Shown here: positions 53,575-64,000 of the stretch, one piece after another | Position numbering within the stretch: position 1 is the first letter of the stretch | Layout: each line of letters starts with the position of its first letter | DNA from: Skeletonema tropicum | Lineage: Eukaryota; Bacillariophyta; Thalassiosirophyceae; Thalassiosirales; Thalassiosiraceae | Direction: 5' to 3' | DNA: 64,000 nt | Assembly: GCA_037178625.1 (NCBI GenBank) | Contig: CM074131.1 | Location: 3,968,001 to 4,032,000, forward strand | Translations under genes and position numbers: made by a program | Notes under the pieces: model-generated | The model's input: only the letters and a program-made list of their open reading frames with translations | Database searches by the model: none | What the model was told of the DNA's origin: nothing

Positions 53575-54604
53575 TCAATCAGTCTTCTTATCCCCACTCC
53601 TACCAACACTCTGCAACTCCACATCCCTCCCACTATTACCCCCAATGAAATCCATCTCCTCTTCATCTTCCTCCATATCCAAATCAGAAGAAAGTAATCC
53701 CCTCCGTTCATTTCCTCCTCTTGGTGATGGACCACTGTTGTTATGTGCACCACCACCACCAAACAATCCACCACCACCACCACCACTGGAATTTTGATGA
53801 TTGTGACTATTCCACCCAGCCGCAAACGCCTGAAAACGACTCTTGGCTAACATCACCCAATTCACTCAATTTTTCCAACAAATCTGGTCCCTGTTGTTGT
53901 TTCCGTTGCTGTTGTTGTGGTTGTTGACGACCACCACCACCATGAGCCAAATGTGAAAATTCGGGATTATTCCTCAATTCCTCTTGGAATAATTCATCTT
54001 GTAACATTCGTGCAAGTTGTTCGTCTGTCATTCCGTTCGAGTTGGTTGCTGCTCCAGCTGCAGCAGCTGCTGTAGTGGAGGTGGCGGGGTAATTTCTACC
54101 AGGAATACGTAAAAAGTCTGGGGGGAGTGTGGTGTATGTTCCCCGTCCCTTTGTCCCCGCTGGAGCTTGTTGATGTTGCTGCTGTGGTGGTGGTGGTTGT
54201 CTCGATGGTGATTTAGGAGCACTCACAGTAGACGCCATGGGTCTCCGTTGATCTTGTAATTGCTGTCGTCGTGCTGCTGCAGCTGCGGCATTATTCGTGG
54301 TGGTTCTCGCATAATTATTATTATTACCGTTGGTACGATCTTCGGCTGCGAGTTGTCGAGCCAATTCTTCATCTGCATCAATATTATTCACTGCACCACC
54401 ACCGCCAGCAGCAGCAGTAGAATTATTCAATCTAGCAATCAACTCCTCCGGCGCCCCATCCCCATGGACCAAAATACACTCCACCGTATTCTCCATGTGA
54501 CCACCATGATGTCGTAGAATGGTATCGAGCTGTTGTTGTGTGTAGCCCTGTGGGGAGAACATGGATTGGAGGGTTTGGAGGGCTTCTTCGTAGCTGATTG
54601 TCAT
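53575..54604 (-). CDS. CUE-domain (ubiquitin-binding) protein, frameshift near C-terminus
   Basis: From ATG 54604: an N-terminal CUE domain (SYEEALQTLQSMFSPQGYTQ, then LDTILRHHGGHMENTVECIL, about residues 3-47), which binds ubiquitin; DEELARQLAAED and MTDEQLARMLQDELFQEEL segments; Gln/Pro/Ala-rich linkers; then LLEKLSELGD. Here the frame breaks: removing one A at about 53845 gives GDVAKSRFQAFAAGWNSHNH, continuing through a Gly-rich tail to the stop at 53575. Without that change the protein ends QESFSGVCGWVE. The SELG-x-x-AKxRF helix is the sensible continuation, so an assembly indel or polymorphism is likely. It is divergent from nothing nearby; the ABC1 gene lies upstream on the same strand. 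Confidence 0.75.
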
Positions 54605-54933
54605 GATGATTGATGATCAGTTGTTGTTTGTATAGTGTTGGTGTTGTTTTAGCTGAGTTGATGTGATGGTAGTGGCAAGATTATGCACGTCTTGATCATC
54701 ATGAGTTGTGTTTTGTGTTCGGAAGTCAGCAGAAGTTGGAATCTTTCATTCTTTCTTTTGGGAGTCCATCAATTTGACAATACATTCAGCCAGGGACCTT
54801 CGTAGTTCGACATAGCTTTTAGTTGGTAGAGCGTAGAGCGTCTTCTCAACAAAAGCTTGCAGTTCAGGGCTTTAAACCTAAAGAAGTCGTCTCCAACATT
54901 TTCATTTATTAACATACTTTACATTAAAAGCAT
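54605..54933. other. intergenic between CUE gene and ABC1 gene
   Basis: 330 bp. The stretch 54817-54880 (TTAGTTGGTAGAGCGTAGAG) resembles the D-arm of a tRNA, but a matching T-arm is lacking. Confidence 0.4.
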
Positions 54934-57017
54934 TCAGCTTGAGCTTGAGCCTCCTGAGCCATGCAATCGAATAGCCTCCACAGCATACTCTCTCCACAAC
55001 TCACCCACACTCGGATTATACTGCAATGACATGGCCAACCCTCTCAAAAGCAACGCCGTCCTATACACCATACTCAACTCCTTTGGAAAATACAACACTC
55101 TATCCTCTGCATGCAATTCTTTATGCCATCCATGATCCAAGTGCTTACTCTCAAACTTACCAAACATGAGCCTTCCAAAATCAGCTAAAAAGCGAGTGGA
55201 ATCATTCTTGGTTTGAATGCCAAGTGTACGAAAGTTGGAAGCGATTTGTTCATCGGATTGTTTGTCGGCTATACTGAGTATGAGTTGGGCGATTTTGACA
55301 CGTTCGGTTGGGGTGAGTTGCTTGCATTGACCGTAGTCGATTAGTCCGATTGTTGGACCCTTTTTGGTACCTCCTTTGGTGGGGAAGTCGACGAGAATGT
55401 TTCCGGGCTGAATGTGATGAGTGATGATGATTGAAAGCAAGAAGTAGAGACTGCGAGTCAGTAGTGTGAATATCATTCAATGAGCAATCACATGGAACGA
55501 ATTACTCACATGAGGATCCGCATCTAAAGTGTGCAAGCAAACAATTGACAATGATTGTTTTCTTGTCAGCACACGGCAATTAATTCGAAATAATGATACA
55601 AGAAATATTCCAAATACTACTTACTAAACAGTCCTTGATTCAATATCTGATAGCCATGCACATCCAACAACGTATGAACCGCATCCTCCGTCCAATCCAA
55701 CGTCATACTCTGCAAAATATCATTCTGCCTCTCATCCGCCCAATTCTTCCACCCGACCGGTACAATTGACAATGACGATGCCAATTGAATCCATTTCACA
55801 GTTGTACTTTGTGACCAAAGTGCGAAACGGCGGGTGAATCGTGCTACTGTGAATAAAAAGTCGACACTAACGACATTCCTCATGAGGTTGGTGAGTTTTG
55901 TTTTCCACTTGGGTGTAGTAGGTTGCTTTGTTGACAAGGCCAATGTCTGCGATGATGAAGAAGATGATGATGATGTCATTGCCACTCCATCCTCCCTCTC
56001 CCCATCAACATCAACATCCGTCAACTTCTTCTTCTCACCAGCAGACGACTCCTGAATAATCATCCTAAAACTCTTCTTCTTCTTCTTCGTATCAACCCCC
56101 AACAAATTCAACTGCCGTCTCGTCTCCTCCTCAAATTTCCTCCCCGGTAAATAACTCATTGTTATCACTTGATCGGTACACAACTCCTCAAACACTTGGG
56201 GCAATACCACATTTTGTCTTGCATACGGAGCATTCGGATCCAATGAACTTTCATACACCAACTTTAAATTGTGCATTTCATTGGTATAATCCAACTCGGA
56301 TAAAAATTGTCGTGCAAACTCGTCATAACTTAGTGTGGCAGAAGATTTATCGACTATACCAAACCATACACACAATTGGAGGAATTGACCTACACATTCG
56401 ATATCTGCTGGTATTTGCCATTTGGCATTGGGATATTGAACTTTGACAATTACTTGTTCTTCATTCTTATTGTTGGGGGTGTTGTTTTTGAGTGTTGCCC
56501 TGTGTGCTTGGCCAATACTTGCTGCACCACATGGTACCTCCTCAATCCTTTCAAATACCTCGTTTAAATTCGATACACCCAGCTCACGTTCCAATGTAGG
56601 CTTGACAATTGTTTCCCAATCCTCATGAGTGGGGACACTACTTTGCAATGTACGAAAATATTCTCGATATTGTTCGGGTATGGGAAGTGCCGTAACGGAT
56701 AAGACTTGACCGAGTTTGATGTACAGACCGCCTAGGTTGATCATTGTGTTGTATAGTTTGGGTGCATTGCGTTGATGGAGTTGTTGGAGGAGGAGTTGTC
56801 GTTCTGTTTGTTGTATACTTGTTCCATTTCTTCTTCTTCTTTTGATGTTGTTGTTGATTGTTGCTCCTCTGTAGTCCAGTTTTCTATCCCGCAGAAGAGC
56901 CCGCTGCAATTGAACTTTGGGACTAGACTCAAATGAATTCCACCAATAATCCCAAACTACCGGTGCGACAGATGACCAGAATTCAAGTTCACGTTTTAAT
57001 CCGAGGCCCTTTTTCAG
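54934..57017 (-). CDS. ABC1/UbiB (ADCK-type) atypical kinase with a 14-nt micro-exon
   Basis: Exon 1 (open from about 57017 to 55625) reads [20 protein letters not shown], the KxGQ motif ([12 protein letters not shown]), the Ala-rich nucleotide loop ([12 protein letters not shown]), the VKVQYP lysine and ELDYTNE. A GTAAGT donor is at 55624, a micro-exon at 55523-55510, a GTGAGT donor at 55509, and exon 3 runs 55407-54934. Joining gives [15 protein letters not shown], the catalytic loop, followed by GLIDYGQCK, the metal-binding D-Y-G. Introns are 101 and 102 nt. ABC1 proteins support quinone biosynthesis or lipid metabolism in mitochondria and plastids. A 100-residue insertion (KKKKKSFRM ... 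Ser run) interrupts the kinase core. The start codon and any targeting sequence upstream are unresolved. Confidence 0.85.
55510..55523 (-). other. 14-nt micro-exon of the ABC1 gene
   Basis: ATGCGGATCCTCAT on the minus strand, bounded by TTTAG on the 5' side and GTGAGT on the 3' side. It completes the codon begun in exon 1 (A/AT = Asn) and encodes A-D-P-H of the invariant NADPHPGN catalytic loop. The fit in phase and motif on both sides makes this exon compelling. Confidence 0.85.
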
Positions 57018-57809
57018 AGTTTAGGTAAGTATTGTGGAGAGGAGGGAGGTTGTGCCGATTGTTGTGGTGGCGATGCGGAGAGGAGGAGTGGATGATGATG
57101 ATCGGGTGGATTTGGATGTGCGGAGGATGCTTGTTGTTTGACGACGGGCTGCTGCCTGCCGTACTGCTGCTGTTGTTGATAACAACATAATGATGAGTGT
57201 TGTATTTTTTTAGGAGGGCGTCGTTATTCTGATTGATTGATTGACTCCTCCCAAAGCAGCATCGCTTTGTCGTGCACACAAAACCAACATCATCATCATC
57301 ATCGTGGCGATGACTCGTTGCGTCACTCTACAAATTCAAATTTGAAGAACAAATGTGAGGAAGTGCAAAGGTCATAGCCCACGTCATCGTAGCACGATGC
57401 GACACAAATTTTGCACGATTCAGATCAGCTCCTCATCTTTTTATGTCGCATCATCCCTTCACTTACTTGTTGGATGGTAATGAGATGAAAGTGAAAGAGA
57501 CACAAGCTGAACGAACGCGTGGCAACAATGGTTCTGATCCTCTTGTGGTGAATGCCAAAATGATGATCCTATCCTCTGCTCTCTCTCTTCTTGAGAAGAC
57601 ATTACTTTAGCCGCGCAGACGAGAGAGTGGAGTTGAGGCGGCCGGCTAAAAGTCTCTGTGAAAAAAAGCATCATACCACAGAAAATTTTGATGAGCCCCC
57701 ACCTTATCCAACAAAACGCTATTATGCATGACAATACTACCGACGTTATCAACAACAACATTGACAACAACTGTGATAAATTATTGCTACAAACTATACT
57801 CCAGCTAAA
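57018..57809. other. divergent intergenic region
   Basis: Lies between the ABC1 gene (-) and the SR-rich gene (+). It may contain an unlocated first exon of the ABC1 gene (frames at 57000-57280 include STPPLRIATTTIGTTSLLST). A long Cys/Ser-rich frame at 57459-57770 (-) looks spurious. Confidence 0.4.
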
Positions 57810-60800
57810 ATGAATTCTACTTCCTCCACAGCACCATCATCACAAGCTACTACTACTACTTCACAAACAACAACGCCCATCATCATCAAGAAGTCCACAA
57901 CAACAACAGCACGAAGACAATCCCTCCGTTCGTACTTGAAGGATGTCTCTTTGTCCGATGCCATCCTTCCACATCCTTCCGACACCACCACCACCAAAAA
58001 TAACAATAATCACTCGCCAGAAAAGAAGGCAGGTAAAAATCGACGAAGACGTCTCGAGGTAATGGGATTATTACAACATCTCAAAATTCATCGATATGAA
58101 AAAAATAATGATTCATCGTTTGTAGCTATTGTCGACAGTAGCAGGCACCACAATACTACTACTAATTCAATACTAAGAAGTGATTCGTTGTTGTTGGAGG
58201 AGGATGACACTGTTACGAAAGGAGAAGAGGGGGACAATACTACTAACAACAAAGTCACAAATAATAATGATGATCGAATGGACAATACTACTGCAGGCAA
58301 TACTAAAACCACCACTCCAAATAAGAAACGCATACTACCCAATACATTACCTCTTGCACATCGGCAGCAGCGGTGTCTCCTCCATCCAACTGTACGATTA
58401 CGAAATGATAAATGTTCCTTATGCAATGCTTTGGCGAAAACTTTGGAGGTTCGACGGATCAAATTGTTGGAAAGTAGTAGTAGTAGTAATAGTCGTAGTA
58501 GTAGTTTCAATAGTGGTGGTGGTGGTGGTGGTAGTTGTAATAGTGGACTGTTGGTGAATGATACTGAGGATAACGTTTTGGATACTACTGCTTCTTCGTC
58601 TGCTGCGAATGGGTCTGTGCAAGAGAATGGTGCCAATTCCACAACAATTGTCAAGATGTCAACACGACATGTAAAAGGGGATGTAGAAGAGAATACTGAG
58701 AGGGATGAAGGGGAGTTACACGTAGAAATAATGGAGAATCATTCTTTGGAATTGGGAGAAGGTGAACAATTGCAACTGATAAATGATGGCATATCCAAAT
58801 TACAAATGACAATTGCCTTGGCAAAAGGTGCACTCGATTCCAAATCACGTCAGCAACAACAAGACGAAGGTAGTAATTTGCAGCAGCAGAAGAAGTTCTG
58901 TGAGTTCCCCGAGCAAGAGGAGAGGAAGTTATGATGCAGTAGTTGTACGACGTCGTTGTTCCTCATCCGGGGGGGAGTCATGGAAGTGATACCACCACTC
59001 AACCACCATTGCCACTTCTTCTTCGAGAGGTTGTAGTAGTTCCAGCAACCACATTCTCTTCTTCTTCCGATGTCAGTAGTGTGAAATCAACAACCTCTGA
59101 TTTATCCACACTTACTTCGTCAACTGTGGGGAGTACTAGTCTTGGGAGTCATTCTTTGGGGAGAAAGTTGGGCAATACAACTCGTTTGCCAAGAAGTAAA
59201 GTCATTGGTGAAGAAGAAGAAGAAGATGATGATTATGATGACGACGACGATGATGCTAGCAGCAAGGCAAACCAGGCATCTAGAACGGTATCAACCTCGA
59301 CCTGTGATACTAAATCGGAGGAAGATGATGATGGAGAGGGTTCCGTGTTAGTATCATCCACCCCTGGTGTGACGAGTGGCAAGTCATCCTGCTCCGTATC
59401 GGGTTCAGATGATCCAAAGACGAATGCAGCAATCCAATCGAAAAATGTAATTGTAGAGGATGTCTACTCGGATGAAGAGAACGAAGATGGACACGTCCCG
59501 TCTACGAAAACAGTTCAGATGCAATCGCAGCCAACAGCTAATGATGAGGAAGAAGAAGGAAATCATGAAGAGATGATTGACAGCGAAACTGGTACTACTT
59601 CTGTGGCCACACCGAAGAGGAAAGAGATAGAGAAGGAAGATATTGCTAATAAACAGTCTCCCTCCTTAAATAGTGTTGCGGAACGACCATCAACTACTAC
59701 TTCTCTGTCGTTAGAAGAAGCGGCGACAACCATCAATGATACGGTGAATGGGGGAACAGTTGATCAAACCCTGGCATCTCAAGAAGAAAGAAACAAGGGT
59801 CACCCAGATTCGTTTCATGCCAATCCCCCCTCCCATACCGGAGAAAATTCACGCAGCAAGAATCCATCAAATCAGTTTTCAGAAGTAGAAAGAAGACTAT
59901 CCCGTGTCAACCAAAGGCTGTCTCGTTCCACGACTAGAAGAGATAGTAACGACAAACGAAGTAGCCGCTCTCGGTCTCGATCTATAGAGTCGAAGATCCC
60001 CTTTTTTGCGGCACTGGTAGAGCATGCAAGATCACGTAGTAATTCAAGGACTCGACGACGTTCAAGGAGTCGATCGGTAACAAGGGAGGGTGGTGAAAAT
60101 GCTAGCAGGGGGGAGGAGAAGAAACTAGAAAGTCGACAACGTTCGAAGAGCCGATCTGTACAACGATGTGGTCGTGATGACAACAGTAGTAATAAGCAGG
60201 AGAAAAGTGGGTCGAGATCTAGATCCGAACGAAATGGTGCAAATAGGAATAAGAAGACTTCTCGCGGTAGGAGTCGATCGATTAGCGTGAAGGAGAAATC
60301 GAGATTTGGTAGCACGGAGAAGAAGAAATCAGAGTCAGACAGAAGAGGAAAGGTGGTCTCAGCTAAAGAGGATGAAGAAGAAGATTGTTCTAATGGAATG
60401 GCATCTGAACACAAACATATGAAAAAGGCTCCATCAAGCGAAGAAGTATCACCTTCACCTCCAGATTGCATCCCTCCTGATCCGTTCAAACTACTTCACC
60501 TTCCCAACCTGAGGAGTATGACAGTGAAAGCTCTTAAAGCCGAGCTGAATCTTTTCAAGGTGGATTATTCTACTTTCAACGAGAAAGAACAATTCATCGC
60601 AGCGGTTAGACGGTCACGTGAGACTTCACCAAGGCCTCAATCTGAAGTCACTTCTATGAAGCTCAAGGAGCTCAAGGGAGAGCTTGCCATTTATGATGTA
60701 GACTATTGTAATTTTCGTGAAAAGTCTGAGTTTGTGGAAGCTCTGAAAAATGCACGGGAGGCCGAGCAGGAGAGCGTGCCCCAGCAGACGGTGGTTCCGC

Positions 60801-61531
60801 CCAAACAAGATATTACTGAGGAGCCCATTTTGACAGTAGTTCACCGTGAGCCCATCACTCATCCTCGCTACAAATTAGGTGATGAGGCAAGAGATGAAGA
60901 CATGATAATTTTCCCTACAAAATCACGCAGCAGATCTGGGAGAGGAAGGCGGAGGCGAGGCCAAGATAGCAGCGAAGCGAGTAGTGCTGACGAAGAACAA
61001 GATATATCCAATCAAAGCAAAATCACGGCATCTATCAAGGAGCTCCACCATTTGGACGCAGCGTTCATTCGTCGTTCAGATGGTCGATGGACATATGCTA
61101 TTGTTGCCGACGGAGATGATAAAGGAATCAGATTTGTTCACAATAAAAAAGGAGCGACCAAGATTCTTACCAAAGAAATGTGGAAGAAGAACGTGCGAAG
61201 AATCAAAGTGCTGACACAACGGAAGGGTGATGTGCTCAAAGTAAATAGGAAGCCACCGAAGAAAAGACGAGACATGAGGCGCAGTATTTCCAAGAAGAAA
61301 GGCCGGTTAGTATCGCCATCTCCAACGAGGAATTTTCGGTATCGTAAACTGGATGTGCTGAGTGTGCCTCCCACAATTACAGAAGACAAAGTGTTTGTGG
61401 GGAAGGGCAAGACACCAGAACCAGAACCAATTTTGAAGCGTCGAAGGCAATACTCTAAGACGGGGGCGGGGGTGAATGACGCATTGCCAGAGTGGGCTCG
61501 TGTTTTGAATGAGAGTGGGCTCATCTTTTGA
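57810..61531 (+). CDS. SR-rich protein with Cys/His motif, SAP-like repeats and WTY domain; paralogue of the 10-15 kb gene
   Basis: Two exons in different frames: 57810 to about 58899 (GTGAGT donor at 58900) and a second exon from about 59046 (after GTAGTAGTTCCAG) to 61531. That 146-nt intron keeps phase and removes the stops at 58932 and 58940; it is inferred. Order: Thr/Ser-rich head with SLRSYLKDVSLSD; Cys/His motif RCLLHPTVRLRNDKCSLC; acidic and Ser-rich stretches; Arg-Ser dipeptides (SRSRSRSIESK, SRTRRRSRSRSVTRE); two 40-residue SAP/HeH-like helices (MTVKALKAELNLFKVDYSTF and MKLKELKGELAIYDVDYCNF); and the domain AAFIRRSDGRWTYAIVADGD. The RS region suggests a nuclear, RNA-related role. 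The Cys/His motif and WTY domain are shared with the gene at 10186-15156. Confidence 0.75.
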
Positions 61532-61607
61532 AAGATACGTGATAAGTATTCATTACATCTTTTAATACATCTACATTCTCAAGCGCAGTGGTAGATTAAA
61601 TTCAGTA

Positions 61608-62124
61608 TCAATCGTCGATCACAATCCAATTAGTTGGAATATCCCTCTTCACCATGCGCTCTTCTTTTGCCAGCCACGCACGAAATCTACTCTTCGCCTT
61701 CTCCAAACATTCATCTTTCCTAATGGAACGCATCGCACCCATTTGCCTTCCCGTCGTGAATCCTCCGTGGCACTCTTCTGCTTTCTCGAAAAGCCTGTAT
61801 CAAGCATTTGCGAGATTTCTCCGATAGATCGGATTCGATGGAAGATTGTGAAGTCCTGAGGCTTGATTTGAGACTTGACTTGAGCAACCCTCCATTGATG
61901 ACATGATGCGAAGGGCGGCGATTGGGAGTGGCCGAGTTCGTCAGGTCATTATCTGTTGGCCGCACATCCAACCGTTGCCCATTGTAAAGAGATTTATCAA
62001 TATCAGTATTATCACTGCCACTGCCACCTATATCTAACTGCTCTTCATGTTCGTGGTCGTGTTCCTTCTCCTCTGTATTGAAGGAGATAATAACCGGTAC
62101 CATAGCGAAGAGGCTAAACGACAT
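61608..62124 (-). CDS. small conserved protein (GRQMG motif), frameshift in a T run
   Basis: From ATG 62124: MSFSLFAMVPVIISFNTEEK, acidic middle, RRPSHHVINGGLLKSSLKSS, then LSEKSRKCLIQAF. At the A/T run 61789-61792 the frame breaks. Dropping one base gives AFEKAEECHGGFTTGRQMGA, MRSIRKDECLEKAKSRFRAW, LAKEERMVKRDIPTNWIVID and a stop at 61608. The broken frame instead ends NGCDAFH at 61720. The C-terminal block is strongly protein-like, so a full product of about 171 residues is likely. Function unknown. It converges with the SR-rich gene, 76 bp away. Confidence 0.65.
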
Positions 62125-63393
62125 TTTCTATTGAAAGTAAACTGTCACCGATTGTATTACAATTGCTATGCAACGATTCTCTTTTCGATATTGTGTGCTT
62201 GTTGGCTATGATGTACAATACGACATGGCCCTAGAAGATCTCGTGACTGTGAACGTGAAAGAATATGTCAACAAAAATGTCAATCCTTCACTTGCCACAA
62301 AAGTAGGAATGCCACTTTGAAGTCGTTTCGGAGAAAACGACATTACTTATGTTTTTAAGTATCTCTGTCTGCATGAGCATAAAACACAGCACTCGAGCGA
62401 CTCGGTTTGCTCCAAGCACATAATATGTATTGTATTATGTTGCACTGTGTACTGCTGTATTTACTGTTGTCAAAGGCCGAAAACTGGAGACAGGGAAGGT
62501 GCGTAACTTCTTGGTTTCGTCTTACTTTCTTTCTGTCATGCCTGGCTGAATGCTTTTTCATTTCCCTGCTCCTTAGCTCTAAGTAGCTCTAGCCTAGCAC
62601 TTTGTATCACCTTCGACTTCGACGTCTGAGAGCAAGACTGATGAGCTGTATGTACTGTTGTTGAAGGAGCCTGGACCTACTAGTGGTCTTGCTCGTCTGC
62701 ATTGCCATTGCGCTCAAAGGACCCCCCCCCCCCCTCCCCCAGAATACCCGGAGAACCCGCCGAAAAGACGACTAATTGCAAGCGCTGATAGTTGATGAAA
62801 AACAGAAAGAACAGGAAGTCCTTCGACATAGCAGCCGCCAACGGAGACGTATCTGCTCGATGCACAAGAGTCCACTGCTGGCTGTGAGCAAGATTGAGTA
62901 AACAGCAAGAGCAAGAAACAGCAATGCCCATCCCCACCCGCAGCCCTCGGTCTCAAATTCAAGCAATGACGCATGCGGCAGGAAAGGACAGAGTTGAAAC
63001 CGAGGTAATAGACCGCTGTCCGTCGGTAGATACTCCTCTAGTACAATACCTGATAGAGAAACACGGTGATGGCATTGTAATTAAGCCCCGATGCGTGTGG
63101 TTTTGTATGTCCAAATAATGCTCAGTTACTTCATCATACATAGGCATCGTGTCTTCATTCACCACTCACCAGTCACGGTTCGAATCAAAAAGTTGATGTC
63201 GGAGTATTTACATACATTCAATTCCACGAACTAATCCCCCGGGGGAACAAGCACGGATGGAACAAGCAGTACTACATAATACATTAAAACACTGCATTAT
63301 TATTGCAAGCAAAGCGCAACGCAGAGCAAAGAATAGGAATAAAATAATTATGCAACAGAAGTAGCGTCAGCGTGTTTCGTGACCAACATTACC
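62125..63393. other. intergenic, no gene recognised
   Basis: About 1.3 kb between divergent genes. A 15-base C tract at 62721 is notable. Small frames at 62680-63118 look spurious. Confidence 0.45.
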
Positions 63394-64000
63394 ATGACAT
63401 CTTCTTCGCGTCATTGCACTGCAATTGTAAATGAGAGACAGAGACAGAGCAGTAACAGTATTGGTATGACAGTGACACGATTCCGCGGCATCTCGTCAGC
63501 AATTTTCAACCGTCAACGTCGCAATCACCGCGACCATATCTCCAAGGACGAGGGCGAGTCTTTGCAGAGGAGTAAGGCACAGCCGACATGGACGAATATA
63601 GGAATCGTCTTGACGGAGCACACGCTGGACGGCACAGTCTGCAAGAACTACTCTGGCTTGGAACCCCAAGACGAAATGGGGATCTCACCGCAGGAGAACA
63701 CCACTTCCAATATTTACGACGAACCCCAAGCCCAAGATCAAGACGAAGTACCGGCGATCACACTACTGTCTCAGTTTGCGGGCATGATCAAGAAACGTGA
63801 TTGGGATCTACTAGTCATTGAATTAAGGGCTCACGAGCACGAAGAATTGAATGAAGGATTTGGTAAAGGATTACTCCTACACCTCGCACTCCGCTGTGAT
63901 GCGCCACTATACATCATCACTCTACTCACTCATGGGATACACAGTACCTCGACGAGTCATCGAGATGCCAGAGGTAGACTTCCGCTACATGTAGCTATCA
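63394..64000 (+). CDS. 5' part of an ankyrin-repeat-like protein (3' truncated)
   Basis: Open from ATG 63394 to the window end (202 codons, no stop). It begins MTSSSRHCTAIVNERQRQSS, passes a basic segment (FNRQRRNHRDH) and an acidic Gln-rich linker, and then has a helical block: AITLLSQFAGMIKKRDWDLL, ELRAHEHEELNEGFGKGLLL, HLALRCDAPLYIITLLTHGI. It ends RDARGRLPLHVAI at the border. The G-x-L-P-L-H-V-A motif is the start of an ankyrin repeat, and the preceding helices fit a degenerate first repeat. Such proteins are protein-binding scaffolds; no specific partner can be named. Confidence 0.7.
   Translation, partial: MTSSSRHCTAIVNERQRQSSNSIGMTVTRFRGISSAIFNRQRRNHRDHISKDEGESLQRSKAQPTWTNIGIVLTEHTLDGTVCKNYSGLEPQDEMGISPQENTTSNIYDEPQAQDQDEVPAITLLSQFAGMIKKRDWDLLVIELRAHEHEELNEGFGKGLLLHLALRCDAPLYIITLLTHGIHSTSTSHRDARGRLPLHVAI

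Noticed and set aside
54800..54880. tRNA-like sequence (TTAGTTGGTAGAGCG)
   Set aside because: The D-arm-like part is present but the T-arm does not match the GTTCRANYC consensus and no acceptor stem pairs.
57459..57770. Cys/Ser-rich minus-strand ORF upstream of the SR-rich gene
   Set aside because: Composition typical of chance frames; no domain or splice support.
63119..63190. Possible tRNA (GCTCAGTTAC ... GGTTCGAATC)
   Set aside because: The two boxes are about 60 bases apart, too far for a standard tRNA, and no clover-leaf stems form.

Overview
The window reads as nuclear DNA of a diatom, most likely a centric (Thalassiosirales-like) species; the genus is inferred. Evidence: small GT-AG introns (about 80-105 nt), a leucine-rich-repeat surface protein with Pro-Ser-x-x-Pro-Ser repeats, two genes whose N-termini resemble diatom secretory/plastid presequences (hydrophobic stretch followed by a Phe), and a small diatom-type family protein (WYS motif).

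Layout. 1-15 kb: end of a Gln-rich gene, the LRR gene (-), Kelch-like fragments (-), a pair of short CTAG-flanked repeats, a HIT-superfamily gene (+) and a 1656-residue low-complexity MORN protein (-). 15-17.6 kb: a degenerate piggyBac-like transposon with 20-bp terminal inverted repeats, then a 367-bp foldback repeat. 18.5-23 kb: an inverted duplication of an unknown gene around a short repeat element and a SET-domain gene. 23.7-25.7 kb: a His-rich ZIP metal transporter (-). 25.7-30.6 kb: almost empty, with a relic of the BTB-gene 3' flank. 30.7-35.9 kb: a small diatom family gene (+) and a large kinase-like/STAND-ATPase/TPR signalling gene (-). 36.4-53.2 kb: a transposon-rich accessory region holding two copies of an unfamiliar 2.6-kb element (called X here), hAT relics, satellite-like arrays, and two decayed BTB-BACK-ubiquitin-like genes. 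53.5-64 kb: gene-dense again, with a CUE-domain gene, an ABC1/UbiB kinase with a 14-nt micro-exon, an SR-rich gene paralogous to the MORN gene, a small conserved gene, and the 5' part of an ankyrin-like gene running off the end.

Two themes stand out. First, element X: 46-bp perfect inverted termini, a spliced gene on one strand and a chain of small ORFs on the other, and no transposase I recognise. Both copies carry different inactivating mutations, so a consensus gene can be inferred. Second, several otherwise convincing host genes are interrupted by single 1-2 nt shifts, often in short runs. This pattern fits residual assembly indels at least as well as gene decay, so pseudogene calls here are provisional.
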